Source of the DNA: a virus
Reading direction: 5' to 3' (one strand)
Length of the DNA: 50,368 nucleotides
Virus record (IMG/VR): IMGVR_UViG_3300043399_000833
Span: 1-50,368 of that record
The position numbers and the translations under genes were made by a program. The first letter of the stretch is position 1. Each line of letters starts with the position of its first letter. Below the pieces are notes generated by a model, which was given only the letters and a program-made list of their open reading frames with translations, did not search any database and was not told where the DNA came from. Below are positions 38,352-45,068 of this stretch, piece by piece.

Positions 38352-38978
38352 CTATTGCGTATCGCCCATATCGCGCAGCCTGCGGCTCAGCGTGCTGGGA
38401 GAGATATCGAGCGCACGCGCCAGACCGCGTAGGCTGATGCGCCGCTCGGACACCTCCAGCAACACGTCGTCCGGCACCTGCGTCAGTTGTTTCAGCGCGT
38501 CTGAAGCCTGTGCCTCAGCGTGAAACGCTCGTTGCTCGGCCTGTGCCAATGCCTGACGCAGCCGCGCCACCTCTGGTTGAACCTGTGGCACACTATCCGG
38601 TACGCGGTGCAACAGCAGATCGGCGACCAGGAACGCGACCCAGGCGAGTGGCGCGCCGTGCAACAGCGCCAGGGCGATGTTCGCCCAGAGTGGTGCGGCG
38701 TCGAGTAGCGCCGGTTCGCGGTGAAACAGCCCCGCCAGGGTGTTATAGCAGATCGACACGACGACCGCCCCGAGGCTGATCCACCTGGCGCGGATGCGCT
38801 GGTCGCTCTGGAGTTGTACGACGGCTAGGCTGATATAGGTTGTCTCAAACGCAGCAGCCTGTACCAGTGCCACCCATTGTGGCACAAATAACCGGCTGAA
38901 CTCGTACACACCGTAGGATGCTGCCAAGGCGAGCATCGGGAGTGGTAACACCGCGAGAACGCTTCTCCACGGCTTCAT
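38352..38978 (-). CDS. Four-helix membrane protein with C-terminal helix-turn-helix (208 aa)
   Basis: Four hydrophobic segments (about residues 8-28, 38-56, 66-86, 95-122: LAVLPLPMLALAASYGVYEF, WVALVQAAAFETTYISLAVV, WISLGAVVVSICYNTLAGLF, LWANIALALLHGAPLAWVAFLVADLLL) are followed by a coiled coil (EVARLRQALAQAEQRAFHAEAQASDALKQL) and a clear HTH (SLRGLARALDISPSTLSRRLRDM). A DNA-binding domain on a membrane anchor is unusual in a phage. It could tether DNA or sense the membrane. Last gene of the repressor-headed operon. Confidence 0.75.
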   Translation of the reverse strand: MKPWRSVLAVLPLPMLALAASYGVYEFSRLFVPQWVALVQAAAFETTYISLAVVQLQSDQRIRARWISLGAVVVSICYNTLAGLFHREPALLDAAPLWANIALALLHGAPLAWVAFLVADLLLHRVPDSVPQVQPEVARLRQALAQAEQRAFHAEAQASDALKQLTQVPDDVLLEVSERRISLRGLARALDISPSTLSRRLRDMGDTQ

Positions 38979-39373
38979 ATGACCTCCGGATGCTCGAACT
39001 CCCCATCAACCCCTACGCCATTAAACAGCGCCAGGCTCACAATCTTCGAATCAAGCCACGCAACGCGCATGGCGTTGCGAATGTATCGATCGAGCGGCCA
39101 TATCGCACGACCGCCCCAGGTGTGCTGCGTGTTAATCGTTGGCGGCAGCAATTCGGGCACGCGACGCTTCTCGGTGGAGCGCGACACAAACACGCTTGCG
39201 CTTGGTGGTTCCTGCGACGTGTCAAACGTGACGCGCATCAGCTCGTCGTGCCATTGGACGAAAAATGCGTTCATTGGGGCATACCAGATCTGGAGCATGC
39301 CGCCCAGCTGGCCCAGCAGTGGCAGCAGATGGCTCGCGTAGAGCGGATGATCCTCGGCTCTCGGTAGTCTCAC
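38975..39373 (-). CDS. Hypothetical protein (132 aa), GTG start
   Basis: GTG at 39373 overlaps the stop of the gene before and follows GAGGAGG. The pattern LQIWYAPMNAFFVQWHDELMRVTFDTSQEPPSASVFVSRSTEKRRVPELLP...WPLDRYIRNAMRVAWLDSKIVSLALF parallels its upstream neighbour (GAVYFADWEGEPIHIFLADT...VFISKTFARA...VMRKTWNFEANL...AYLNDEEVQL), so the two may be old paralogues. Function unknown. Confidence 0.6.
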   Translation of the reverse strand: MRLPRAEDHPLYASHLLPLLGQLGGMLQIWYAPMNAFFVQWHDELMRVTFDTSQEPPSASVFVSRSTEKRRVPELLPPTINTQHTWGGRAIWPLDRYIRNAMRVAWLDSKIVSLALFNGVGVDGEFEHPEVI

Positions 39374-39732
39374 AACTGCACCTCCTCGTCGTTGAGATAT
39401 GCACATCGAACGATGCCCGGGAGATTGGCCTCAAAGTTCCAGGTCTTACGCATGACACCCTTAATATAGTCCGAAACAATTACGTCGTGATGCATATTTG
39501 GAACGTACGCCGTCGCCCGCGCAAAGGTCTTTGAGATAAACACTTTGACGTCAGGATAACCCTGAATGCCAGTGTCGGCGAGGAATATGTGGATCGGCTC
39601 CCCTTCCCAGTCGGCGAAGTACACTGCACCGTCCAGCAGTTTTTTGCTCCACACAGTAGATTTTCCGGTAAGATTTTCCAGAAATCGACGGATATGCGAT
39701 TCAAATAGCGTATTGAGAATGTCATCGCTCAC
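39370..39732 (-). CDS. Hypothetical protein (120 aa)
   Basis: ATG 39732 overlaps the membrane protein stop (ATGA). Somewhat richer in A/T than neighbours. Alpha/beta protein with SDDILNTLFESHIRRFLENLTGKSTVWSKKLLDGAVYFADWEGEPIHIFLADTGIQGYPDVKVFISKTF. Possibly a distant paralogue of the next gene. Function unknown. Confidence 0.6.
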   Translation of the reverse strand: MSDDILNTLFESHIRRFLENLTGKSTVWSKKLLDGAVYFADWEGEPIHIFLADTGIQGYPDVKVFISKTFARATAYVPNMHHDVIVSDYIKGVMRKTWNFEANLPGIVRCAYLNDEEVQL

Positions 39733-40172
39733 AGCTCCACCTCCTGCACGGGTTCGCCGTGTCTGCTAATCGTAAACGTCCTGGGCGTCGCTGGCAGCCC
39801 CAGGCGCTCCCTGGCGGCTGCCACCTCGGCGCTGATGACGCCGTTGTCGCCCTTGAGCACCCCGCGAATCTGTCCCACGCCCCACTCGTTCGTCACGAGC
39901 GCCTCGACGAGTGCCCCGCGATCTCCTGCCGGTATCGCACGTTCTGTCAAGTTGTTGGGCGCTTCGGGCGTCTCAACAACAGCAGACGGGCTGTCTGGCC
40001 TGTCTGTCTGTGCCATCTGGGCTGTCTGGGGCTGGGGCTTGTCGTAAAACGCGCTCGATAGCGGTGCGTCGATGCCAAACGCTTCGAGCAGGGGGACTAC
40101 GACGCGGGCGTAGACAATCGCGCCTACGCCGAGAGCGGCGAGCGCAGCGTAGGCGTAGGCGAGAGCATCCAT
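39729..40172 (-). CDS. Single-span membrane protein with soluble C-terminal domain (147 aa)
   Basis: ATG 40172 with AGGAGGTACCTA. N-terminal transmembrane helix (LAYAYAALAALGVGAIVYARVVVPLL, residues 4-30), a linker rich in Pro/Thr/Gln, and a C-terminal HTH-like unit (RGALVEALVTNEWGVGQIRGVLKGDNGVISAEVAAARERLG). Like the 38352 protein it may join membrane and DNA binding. No family recognised. Confidence 0.65.
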   Translation of the reverse strand: MDALAYAYAALAALGVGAIVYARVVVPLLEAFGIDAPLSSAFYDKPQPQTAQMAQTDRPDSPSAVVETPEAPNNLTERAIPAGDRGALVEALVTNEWGVGQIRGVLKGDNGVISAEVAAARERLGLPATPRTFTISRHGEPVQEVEL

Positions 40173-40182
40173 TAGGTACCTC

Positions 40183-40632
40183 CTACTTCTTGAGCAGCCA
40201 CTCAGGGGCAACGTCGCCGCCAACCACCAACACGACGGCGATCAGCCAGGGCAACCCGGCGATCACCACCAACGGCTCCCAGTAGGCCGCGACGTTGAGT
40301 GCGACTGATGCCAACAGCGCGCCGACGTACACGATCCACCAGCGCCGATCTTCGCGTGCGAGCTCGATACCGCCCCACTGTCCCAGGGTTAGGCCGAGTT
40401 GAAGCGCCAGCGCCAACGCTGCCTGGGCCGGTTGCGCAACCACGTCGCCGATGATCCGCCAGGGCTGCCAGAGTGGTACAGCCTGGCCGAGCACGCCGTA
40501 GAGTGTGCCAACAGCGCTCAGGGCGATGAGACACCACATTGCCGAGCGCAGCACGATGGTCAGCGCCTGTGCCGCCTGTGCGCCGTCGATGTGCGCGGTA
40601 CGCAATGGCCGTGAAACAGTGCGGTTGTTCAT
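40183..40632 (-). CDS. Polytopic membrane protein (149 aa)
   Basis: ATG 40632 overlaps the stop of the 32-residue peptide gene. Hydrophobic segments IVLRSAMWCLIALSAVGTLYGVLG, PAQAALALALQLGLTLGQWGG, WWIVYVGALLASVALNVAAYW and LVVIAGLPWLIAVVLVVGG suggest four spans. It could be a holin, an exclusion protein or an effector. No family recognised. Confidence 0.65.
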   Translation of the reverse strand: MNNRTVSRPLRTAHIDGAQAAQALTIVLRSAMWCLIALSAVGTLYGVLGQAVPLWQPWRIIGDVVAQPAQAALALALQLGLTLGQWGGIELAREDRRWWIVYVGALLASVALNVAAYWEPLVVIAGLPWLIAVVLVVGGDVAPEWLLKK

Positions 40633-40727
40633 GGTGCCACCTGTACCACAATCTGGATTCGCTCCATGGCCCAGGCGATCACGAGCGGCAACAGAATGAT
40701 GAACGCGAGCAACTGTCCGATGCTCAT
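40629..40727 (-). CDS. Tiny single-span membrane peptide (32 aa)
   Basis: ATG 40727 preceded by GGAGGAGAGAGCACCA. The peptide MSIGQLLAFIILLPLVIAWA + MERIQIVVQVAP is one transmembrane helix with a short tail. The stop overlaps the next ATG (ATGA). Size, ribosome binding site and coupling support a real gene. Confidence 0.6.
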   Translation of the reverse strand: MSIGQLLAFIILLPLVIAWAMERIQIVVQVAP

Positions 40728-40758
40728 TGGTGCTCTCTCCTCCATAGTCCCCTCCTCC

Positions 40759-40833
40759 TTAGTCATTCGTGATCTGCCACGCGACGTAGCAGATGATCAC
40801 GGTAGCAATCGCCACGATTAGTAGCCAGTCCAC
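40759..40833 (-). CDS. Tiny single-span membrane peptide (24 aa), GTG start
   Basis: GTG 40833 shares its G with the previous stop, with GAGGAGGA just before. VDWLLIVAIATVIICYVAWQ + ITND is almost all membrane helix. A separate strong AAGGAGGAGG follows the stop. Small, but the start signals and hydrophobic pattern are convincing. Confidence 0.5.
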   Translation of the reverse strand: MDWLLIVAIATVIICYVAWQITND

Positions 40834-40928
40834 TACTCCTCCTCGGCGAACTGTTCGAGTAGCTTCAAAAACCCCAGTACCGCCATGCCCACGATCAGAA
40901 TTGAGCCGACCGCGTACCACTCCTCCAT
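40833..40928 (-). CDS. Tiny single-span membrane peptide (31 aa)
   Basis: ATG 40928 lies 2 bp after the repressor stop, with GGAGGAG at the end of the repressor gene as ribosome binding site. MEEWYAVGSILIVGMAVLGF + LKLLEQFAEEE has one transmembrane helix and an acidic tail. First of three consecutive tiny membrane peptides. Confidence 0.55.
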   Translation of the reverse strand: MEEWYAVGSILIVGMAVLGFLKLLEQFAEEE

Positions 40929-40930
40929 AT

Positions 40931-41158
40931 CTACTCCTCCTCCAACTTGAGCAAGTCGCCCGGCTCACACCCAAGCCAGACGCAGAGCCGTGCGAGATCT
41001 TCCATCGGCAACCGGCGCAGCTCGTTGCGCATCAGTCGATCCACCACGGTGCGAGATGCGCCACTCTCGCGTGCAATTTGACGCACGCCGTAGTAGCGAA
41101 GATCGGCTGCACCACGTTCCATTGCCAACTGTTTCAGTCTGTTCCGTACGTGTTTCAT
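40931..41158 (-). CDS. XRE-family repressor-like protein (75 aa), leaderless
   Basis: ATG 41158. The sequence MKHVRNRLKQLAMERGAADLRYYGVRQIARESGASRTVVDRLMRNELRRLPMEDLARLCVWLGCEPGDLLKLEEE is a compact HTH_XRE domain (VRQIARESGASRTVVDRLM recognition pair, 'LaRLC.wLgCepGDLL' end). Its promoter ends 6 bp before the ATG and no ribosome binding site is present, as for lambda cI from PRM. It faces the promoter of accessory operon 3 and heads the membrane-protein cassette. Confidence 0.85.
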   Translation of the reverse strand: MKHVRNRLKQLAMERGAADLRYYGVRQIARESGASRTVVDRLMRNELRRLPMEDLARLCVWLGCEPGDLLKLEEE

Positions 41159-41164
41159 GACTGC

Positions 41165-41193
41165 ATTATACTGTCTCACGGGCGGTACGTCAA
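41165..41193 (-). promoter_or_regulatory. Repressor promoter, predicted leaderless, with operator-like inverted repeat
   Basis: Minus strand TTGACG (41193-41188), 17-bp spacer, TATAAT (41170-41165), then 6 bp to the ATG at 41158. Inverted GTCTCAC (41173-41179) and GTGAGAC (41199-41205) flank the -35 region and are good candidate operator half-sites. Confidence 0.8.
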
Positions 41194-41220
41194 ACCTAGT
41201 GAGACAATCGTATTGCCTAG

Positions 41221-41249
41221 TTGACACGACACAATAACTGTGCTATATT
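41221..41249 (+). promoter_or_regulatory. Accessory operon promoter 3
   Basis: TTGACA (41221-41226), 17-bp spacer, TATATT (41244-41249), preceded by TGTGC. The transcript start has GTGAGGGGCAA, as at 7297 and, with GAGAGGGGCAA, at 35799. Divergent from the repressor promoter 28 bp away. Confidence 0.9.
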
Positions 41250-41285
41250 TAATGGCGTGAGGGGCAATTGACTACGGAGGGCATC

Positions 41286-41900
41286 ATGAACCTGGCAATC
41301 ACCGGACGCAACCGCCGCAACGTCGAACTGGAGCAGGAGCACATCATCACCGCTGTCAACAACGCGCTGGAGCGCGTGGGCGACGATGGCCGCTGGCGCA
41401 GGGCTATCGAGAAGGCCGCGACGTGGCTGATGGCGCAGGAGGCGCTCGTGTTCGACGGCGATCACCAGGAGCTCATCGGTGTCAACAGCGCCACCGGCGA
41501 CCGCGTCTATACGCCGACGCCGCTGAGCTGTCAGTGCGAAGCGTTTGCCAAGAACGCCCCGTGTTGGCACCGAGCCGCCGCCCTGCTCGTGAAGCGTGCC
41601 GCCGAACTACAGGATAAAATGCACCTTGAGGACGTGGCGCTTCGCCTGGCCGCGTGGCAAGAGCGCGGCTGGGTGCCGCAGTCGATGGACATTGTCGAGG
41701 TTCGCGGCGAGCGGCTCGCCAACTGGCGTGACACGCAGGGCCGTACCTGGAGCGCCGACCTGGCCGCCAACGAGAACTACGTCGTGTTGCCGCTCCACTG
41801 CCGCGAGATCGGCCAGCTGGCCGCGGAGCGGTTGGTGCTCACGCCGCAGCGTCTGGGGCGGGCGAGGGTGTGGATCGCCGATATGCTCCAGTTTGTGTAG
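41286..41900 (+). CDS. SWIM-type zinc-finger protein (204 aa), first gene of accessory operon 3
   Basis: ATG 41286 with ACGGAGGGCATC. Zinc-binding SWIM motif C82-x-C84-x8-C93-x-H95 in TPTPLSCQCEAFAKNAPCWHRAAALLV. A helical N-terminus (NAVNNALERVGDDGRWRRAIEKAATWLMAQEALVF region) precedes it, and a C-terminal beta domain (IVEVRGERLANWRDTQGRTWSADLAANENYVVLPLHCREIGQLAAERL) follows. SWIM domains bind DNA or proteins. Specific role unknown. Confidence 0.75.
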   Translation: MNLAITGRNRRNVELEQEHIITAVNNALERVGDDGRWRRAIEKAATWLMAQEALVFDGDHQELIGVNSATGDRVYTPTPLSCQCEAFAKNAPCWHRAAALLVKRAAELQDKMHLEDVALRLAAWQERGWVPQSMDIVEVRGERLANWRDTQGRTWSADLAANENYVVLPLHCREIGQLAAERLVLTPQRLGRARVWIADMLQFV

Positions 41901-41901
41901 T

Positions 41902-41946
41902 CAGTCGATAGCCGGGCGGGGTGCTGAGCCCCGCCCCAGGAGGAGT
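41902..41946 (+). promoter_or_regulatory. Degenerate relative of the intercistronic RNA element
   Basis: Begins CAGTCGATAG directly after the SWIM gene stop, then one stem GGGCGGGG/CCCCGCCC (about 41915-41937, 7-base loop), then AGGAGGAGTGGAG as ribosome binding site. It keeps the position and the 5' CAGTCG of the three-stem elements but only one hairpin. Confidence 0.55.
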
Positions 41947-41950
41947 GGAG

Positions 41951-42466
41951 ATGCCAGTAACGACGTACCGCGTGGCGTTTCTCTTGGGCCACGAGCTACG
42001 CGCTCCAGGTGGTGGGGTTATCCGCAACGACGAGTGGGCCATTTGGGCCGTCAGCGGATTGTGCGGAACGTTCTACAGCTACGGGATCGATCCCATGACG
42101 CGCCGCGCCATTGCCGTGTGGACATTTTCCGTAGCGGACGCCAGACATCACGACTTTATCGCGCTGTGCCGCGGCCAACGCGGCATTGAGTGGGCGCACC
42201 GGCTGGGTGAAGGGCCAAATCAGCTGATGTGGATGCTCCGGCCAGGTTATCGTCCACCGCATCGTACGGATGACCTTCCGCCTCTGGAATGGCGCCATAC
42301 CATGATGATCGACGACGTGGTCACCAGTCCTGTCTGGCCCGGGCCGGGGTACGAACCGGCATGCAGGCTCGACTACTATCTCCGCGATTACGCGGCGCAG
42401 CTCACGGTGCAGCAGTGGTACGAGTGGGCCAATCAGTTGTCAAGATTGAAGAAGAGTGGAGTATGA
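41951..42466 (+). CDS. Hypothetical protein (171 aa)
   Basis: ATG 41951 after AGGAGGAGTGGAG. Trp/Tyr-rich, alpha/beta (TTYRVAFLLGHELRAPGGGVIRNDEWAIWAVSGLCGTFYSYGIDPMTRRAIAVWTFSVADARHHDFIALCRGQRGIEWAHRLG, LRDYAAQLTVQQWYEWANQLSRL). No family recognised. Confidence 0.65.
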   Translation: MPVTTYRVAFLLGHELRAPGGGVIRNDEWAIWAVSGLCGTFYSYGIDPMTRRAIAVWTFSVADARHHDFIALCRGQRGIEWAHRLGEGPNQLMWMLRPGYRPPHRTDDLPPLEWRHTMMIDDVVTSPVWPGPGYEPACRLDYYLRDYAAQLTVQQWYEWANQLSRLKKSGV

Positions 42467-42789
42467 TCACCTTGCTTTCAACCGTCGTTGCACCGAGCTT
42501 CTCGGCAGGTGCGTTGGTACTCACGCCCGTGTACGCCGACCAGCTGCCGGGCTTTCTTCGGGGTGTCACGCGCAACCTGCATACGTGTTGGCACACGGAG
42601 GATGTTTTGCGGATGCATTGTCCGACACTGCCTAAGGTCGAGCGTGGCGATGGGAAGTGGAACGGAGACACGGTGGCATTGGTCGTTCGATACAAAAAAG
42701 ATCTTGCTCGGGAGTTGTGGTTGAGCGTCGAATTAGATTGTTTGGAGGCGGTGGTGGTAGAGTGGAAGCCGGAGGCGATACAACCGTGA
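42463..42789 (+). CDS. Hypothetical protein (108 aa)
   Basis: ATG 42463 overlaps the previous stop (ATGA). MITLLSTVVAPSFSAGALVLTPVYADQLPGFLRGVTRNLHTCWHTEDVLRMHCPTLPKVERGDGKWNGDTVALVVRYKKDLARELWLSVELDCLEAVVVEWKPEAIQP. A small beta-rich protein; no family recognised. Coupled to the next gene by GTGA. Confidence 0.6.
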   Translation: MITLLSTVVAPSFSAGALVLTPVYADQLPGFLRGVTRNLHTCWHTEDVLRMHCPTLPKVERGDGKWNGDTVALVVRYKKDLARELWLSVELDCLEAVVVEWKPEAIQP

Positions 42790-43100
42790 ACGCAGCAGAG
42801 ATTATCATTCGCGCAGTCAAGCACGGTATCCGATTTCGGATGCAGCGCATTGTTCGGGCAGGAGAGCATTTGGAGGTCACGGTATGCGATGGAGATCTGG
42901 AGTGCTCTCGTAGGATGTTCATTGACGATTCGCCTGAGTACAATGACATGGTGCTCGCCACCATAAAGCCCCAGGGCAACCTGGGGCTTTTTGCTTGCCG
43001 TCCAATCACACCACCACGCCCATTCCCGTGCGTCCTAAGCCCGCCTAGCGCGTCACAGGCCTATATCTCGCACAGCCCTGCGACACAGGCGAGCTCCTGA
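42786..43100 (+). CDS. Small protein whose frame runs through the terminator without a stop
   Basis: GTG 42786 overlaps the previous stop. The credible part is VNAAEIIIRAVKHGIRFRMQRIVRAGEHLEVTVCDGDLECSRRMFIDDSPEYNDMVLATI (to about 42965). The frame then crosses the terminator stem at 42965-42992 and continues antisense to the ribonucleotide reductase 3' end to 43100. A terminated mRNA would lack a stop codon. A one-base change near ACCATAAAG would give TAA, so a frameshift or sequence error is possible. Confidence 0.5.
   Translation: MNAAEIIIRAVKHGIRFRMQRIVRAGEHLEVTVCDGDLECSRRMFIDDSPEYNDMVLATIKPQGNLGLFACRPITPPRPFPCVLSPPSASQAYISHSPATQASS
42965..42992. terminator. Bidirectional rho-independent terminator
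   Basis: AAGCCCCAGG (42966-42975), loop GCAA, CCTGGGGCTT (42980-42989) and T to 42992 on the plus strand. The minus strand also has a CTTTAT tail. It separates accessory operon 3 from the convergent replication operon. Confidence 0.9.
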
Positions 43101-44980
43101 GCTGCGTTAGTAAGATCCGTCAGCTCGTAGTGGTAAATGCGGGAGAAGTCAATCACCGGGAACGCGGCAGCGCGGCGCTCGTACTCCTCGCGGCTGATCT
43201 CCACGTAGGGCATGTTGTCGTACATGGCGTCCGAGGCAGGCAGGAACGACATGCCGCCGAGCACATGCCGATTGTCCCACACCCAGTCTTTGAGCTCCTC
43301 CACCTCGTGCGGTCGGTAGGTCACTGTGCAAGAAGCGTTATGTTCAGTCCAGGCCACTTTGTTTTGCAGCCAAATGTCACACTGCTCAATAGCGCTATGA
43401 TCATTCCGCGTAATCGCACCCTCCGGGGAGCGAACGGGGAATTGCACCACCCACGTGGTCGCGTTCTCCGCGGTCTGCCCGTTCTCGGGCACCATGGGGA
43501 CGTTGGCGTCACGCAACACCTGGTAGATGGGCGAGTGGGTAGCTACACGCACGTTGCGGATGTAGTAGGGCGCCCAGCGGGCGTGCAGACCTGACGAGCA
43601 GTTCACCAGCTGCGACGTGTTGCCACTGGGCTTGACGCAGGTGATCGACGCGGACGGGTTGATGCCGAGCAGCTGGGCGTAGTGCACGTTCGCCGACTGT
43701 GCAACGGCGAGCAACTCCCGCTGCAAACCAAGAATGTGGGGCGCATCCATCTGGCCGGTGATATCGACGCCAAGTAGGCGCTCCTCCTCACAGTTGCGCT
43801 GCCACTGCGGGCGCAAGCCGGGGAAGTGGGTTGCCATCGACTGAATGGTACCGATGATCGTCGCCACCTCCACCTTGTCTGCCATATCGTCGTAGGTGTC
43901 ACCGGCACGCGCAATGGCCGCGCTGAGGTTGCACAGTTGCATCGATCTGAGGCTTATTTCGGCGCAAGGATTACAACCGAACTCCGCCGGTTTGCGCCGC
44001 TCCGGTCGCCAGTCGTTCGCCGCCACGCGGCTGAAGAACCCAGGCTCCCCGCGCCCTGAGCGCACCATCTCGTCGAACTGCGCTTCGAACTGTTCCCACG
44101 TCGGTTCCTCGGCCCAGACGACGGAGTTGTTCGCGTTCCAGCGCTGCTCGTTGCCGATCAGGTTGTCGCCGCTCTTGCACTGGAGCATCTCGTTGTCGCC
44201 CTGAGAGAACAGACTGATGAGCGCCGTACGACGCACACCGCCGCTGACCGCCGCATTGCCCACGGCACACATGATGTCGTGCGCGTCGATCGGGCGCAGC
44301 TGGCTACCCTGCCGTGCCAGGATACGTGAACGAACGAACGCGAGCATCGCACGCAGCGGCTCGGGGCCGCTCGCACGACCGCCCTTGATGCGGAGTGGTG
44401 TGCCAGCTGGGCGAACCTGTGAGAGATCGAACTGCACGTCACCACCGGCGAACCACGTCTGGAGCCCCAAGCGCAGGGCCGCGGCCCAGCCCTCCGTCGT
44501 GTCTTCGACCACGTGCGTTTCGGCGAACAGTCCGCGCTGTGGCAACACCTGCGGCAACTTGGCGACGTAGTGGCGCTCCACCGAGTAGCCCACACCACAG
44601 CCGGACATAGAGATAATCAGCGCCTCGACGAACGCATCCAGGCTGTCCACGGCCATGTAGGCACAGTTGTAGATCGCCAGATTGTTGCGCCGTGCCGCTG
44701 GCCCAGCCATGGCAAGCAAGCGCATCGACGGCATCACGCGCATCTCGCGGATTGACTGCGCAATGCGCTCGTACGTAGTGTCTGGCAATCGGCTGCCAGA
44801 CAGTTCGCGGAGGTAATCTACGGCGCGATCCACCGTCTCAACCCAGGTTTCGCGCCGACCCAGATCGTAGTTGAAGCGCGAATACTTGTCGAAGAACTGG
44901 AACTGTTGCAGCGCCGTGGGGAAGAACTGGCTGGACTCGTGATAGGCGTACCGAACGTGGATGGGGATAGGGCGATCCAT
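43061..44980 (-). CDS. nrdJ: Adenosylcobalamin-dependent (class II) ribonucleoside-triphosphate reductase
   Basis: 639 residues. It makes deoxynucleotides for replication using vitamin B12. Key motifs: YNCAYMAVDSLDAFVEALIISMSGCGVGYSVE (Cys106, the active-site pair cysteine), FGCNPCAEISLRSMQLCNLS (NPCAE with the thiyl-radical Cys and the second pair Cys in LCNLS), SITCVKPSGNTSQLVNCSSGLHARWAPYYIRNVR, and a C-terminal ACVAGLCEI with the redox cysteines. It is about 100 residues shorter than the Lactobacillus RTPR, as in other phage forms. Last gene of the leftward replication operon. Confidence 0.95.
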   Translation of the reverse strand: MDRPIPIHVRYAYHESSQFFPTALQQFQFFDKYSRFNYDLGRRETWVETVDRAVDYLRELSGSRLPDTTYERIAQSIREMRVMPSMRLLAMAGPAARRNNLAIYNCAYMAVDSLDAFVEALIISMSGCGVGYSVERHYVAKLPQVLPQRGLFAETHVVEDTTEGWAAALRLGLQTWFAGGDVQFDLSQVRPAGTPLRIKGGRASGPEPLRAMLAFVRSRILARQGSQLRPIDAHDIMCAVGNAAVSGGVRRTALISLFSQGDNEMLQCKSGDNLIGNEQRWNANNSVVWAEEPTWEQFEAQFDEMVRSGRGEPGFFSRVAANDWRPERRKPAEFGCNPCAEISLRSMQLCNLSAAIARAGDTYDDMADKVEVATIIGTIQSMATHFPGLRPQWQRNCEEERLLGVDITGQMDAPHILGLQRELLAVAQSANVHYAQLLGINPSASITCVKPSGNTSQLVNCSSGLHARWAPYYIRNVRVATHSPIYQVLRDANVPMVPENGQTAENATTWVVQFPVRSPEGAITRNDHSAIEQCDIWLQNKVAWTEHNASCTVTYRPHEVEELKDWVWDNRHVLGGMSFLPASDAMYDNMPYVEISREEYERRAAAFPVIDFSRIYHYELTDLTNAAQELACVAGLCEI

Positions 44981-45008
44981 ACAATCCTCGTGATAGGGTT
45001 GACGCGGC

Positions 45009-45061
45009 GAATATGGATCAGACCCCTATAAATATAATATATTGGGGTCTGATCCATATTC
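45009..45061. other. Perfect 18-bp palindrome with AT-rich loop between primase and nrdJ
   Basis: GAATATGGATCAGACCCC (45009-45026) and its exact complement (45044-45061) enclose a 17-base loop of A/T only apart from none or one G. It starts 7 bp after the primase stop. The arm sequence is shared with 47847-47905. No T-tract, so not a typical terminator. Confidence 0.9.
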
Positions 45062-45068
45062 CTCAGGT

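Noticed and set aside
41902-41946. A fourth full copy of the three-stem RNA element
   Set aside because: Only the CAGTCG start and one stem are present; P2 with the TAGCAGT loop and P3 are missing, so it is listed as a degenerate relative.
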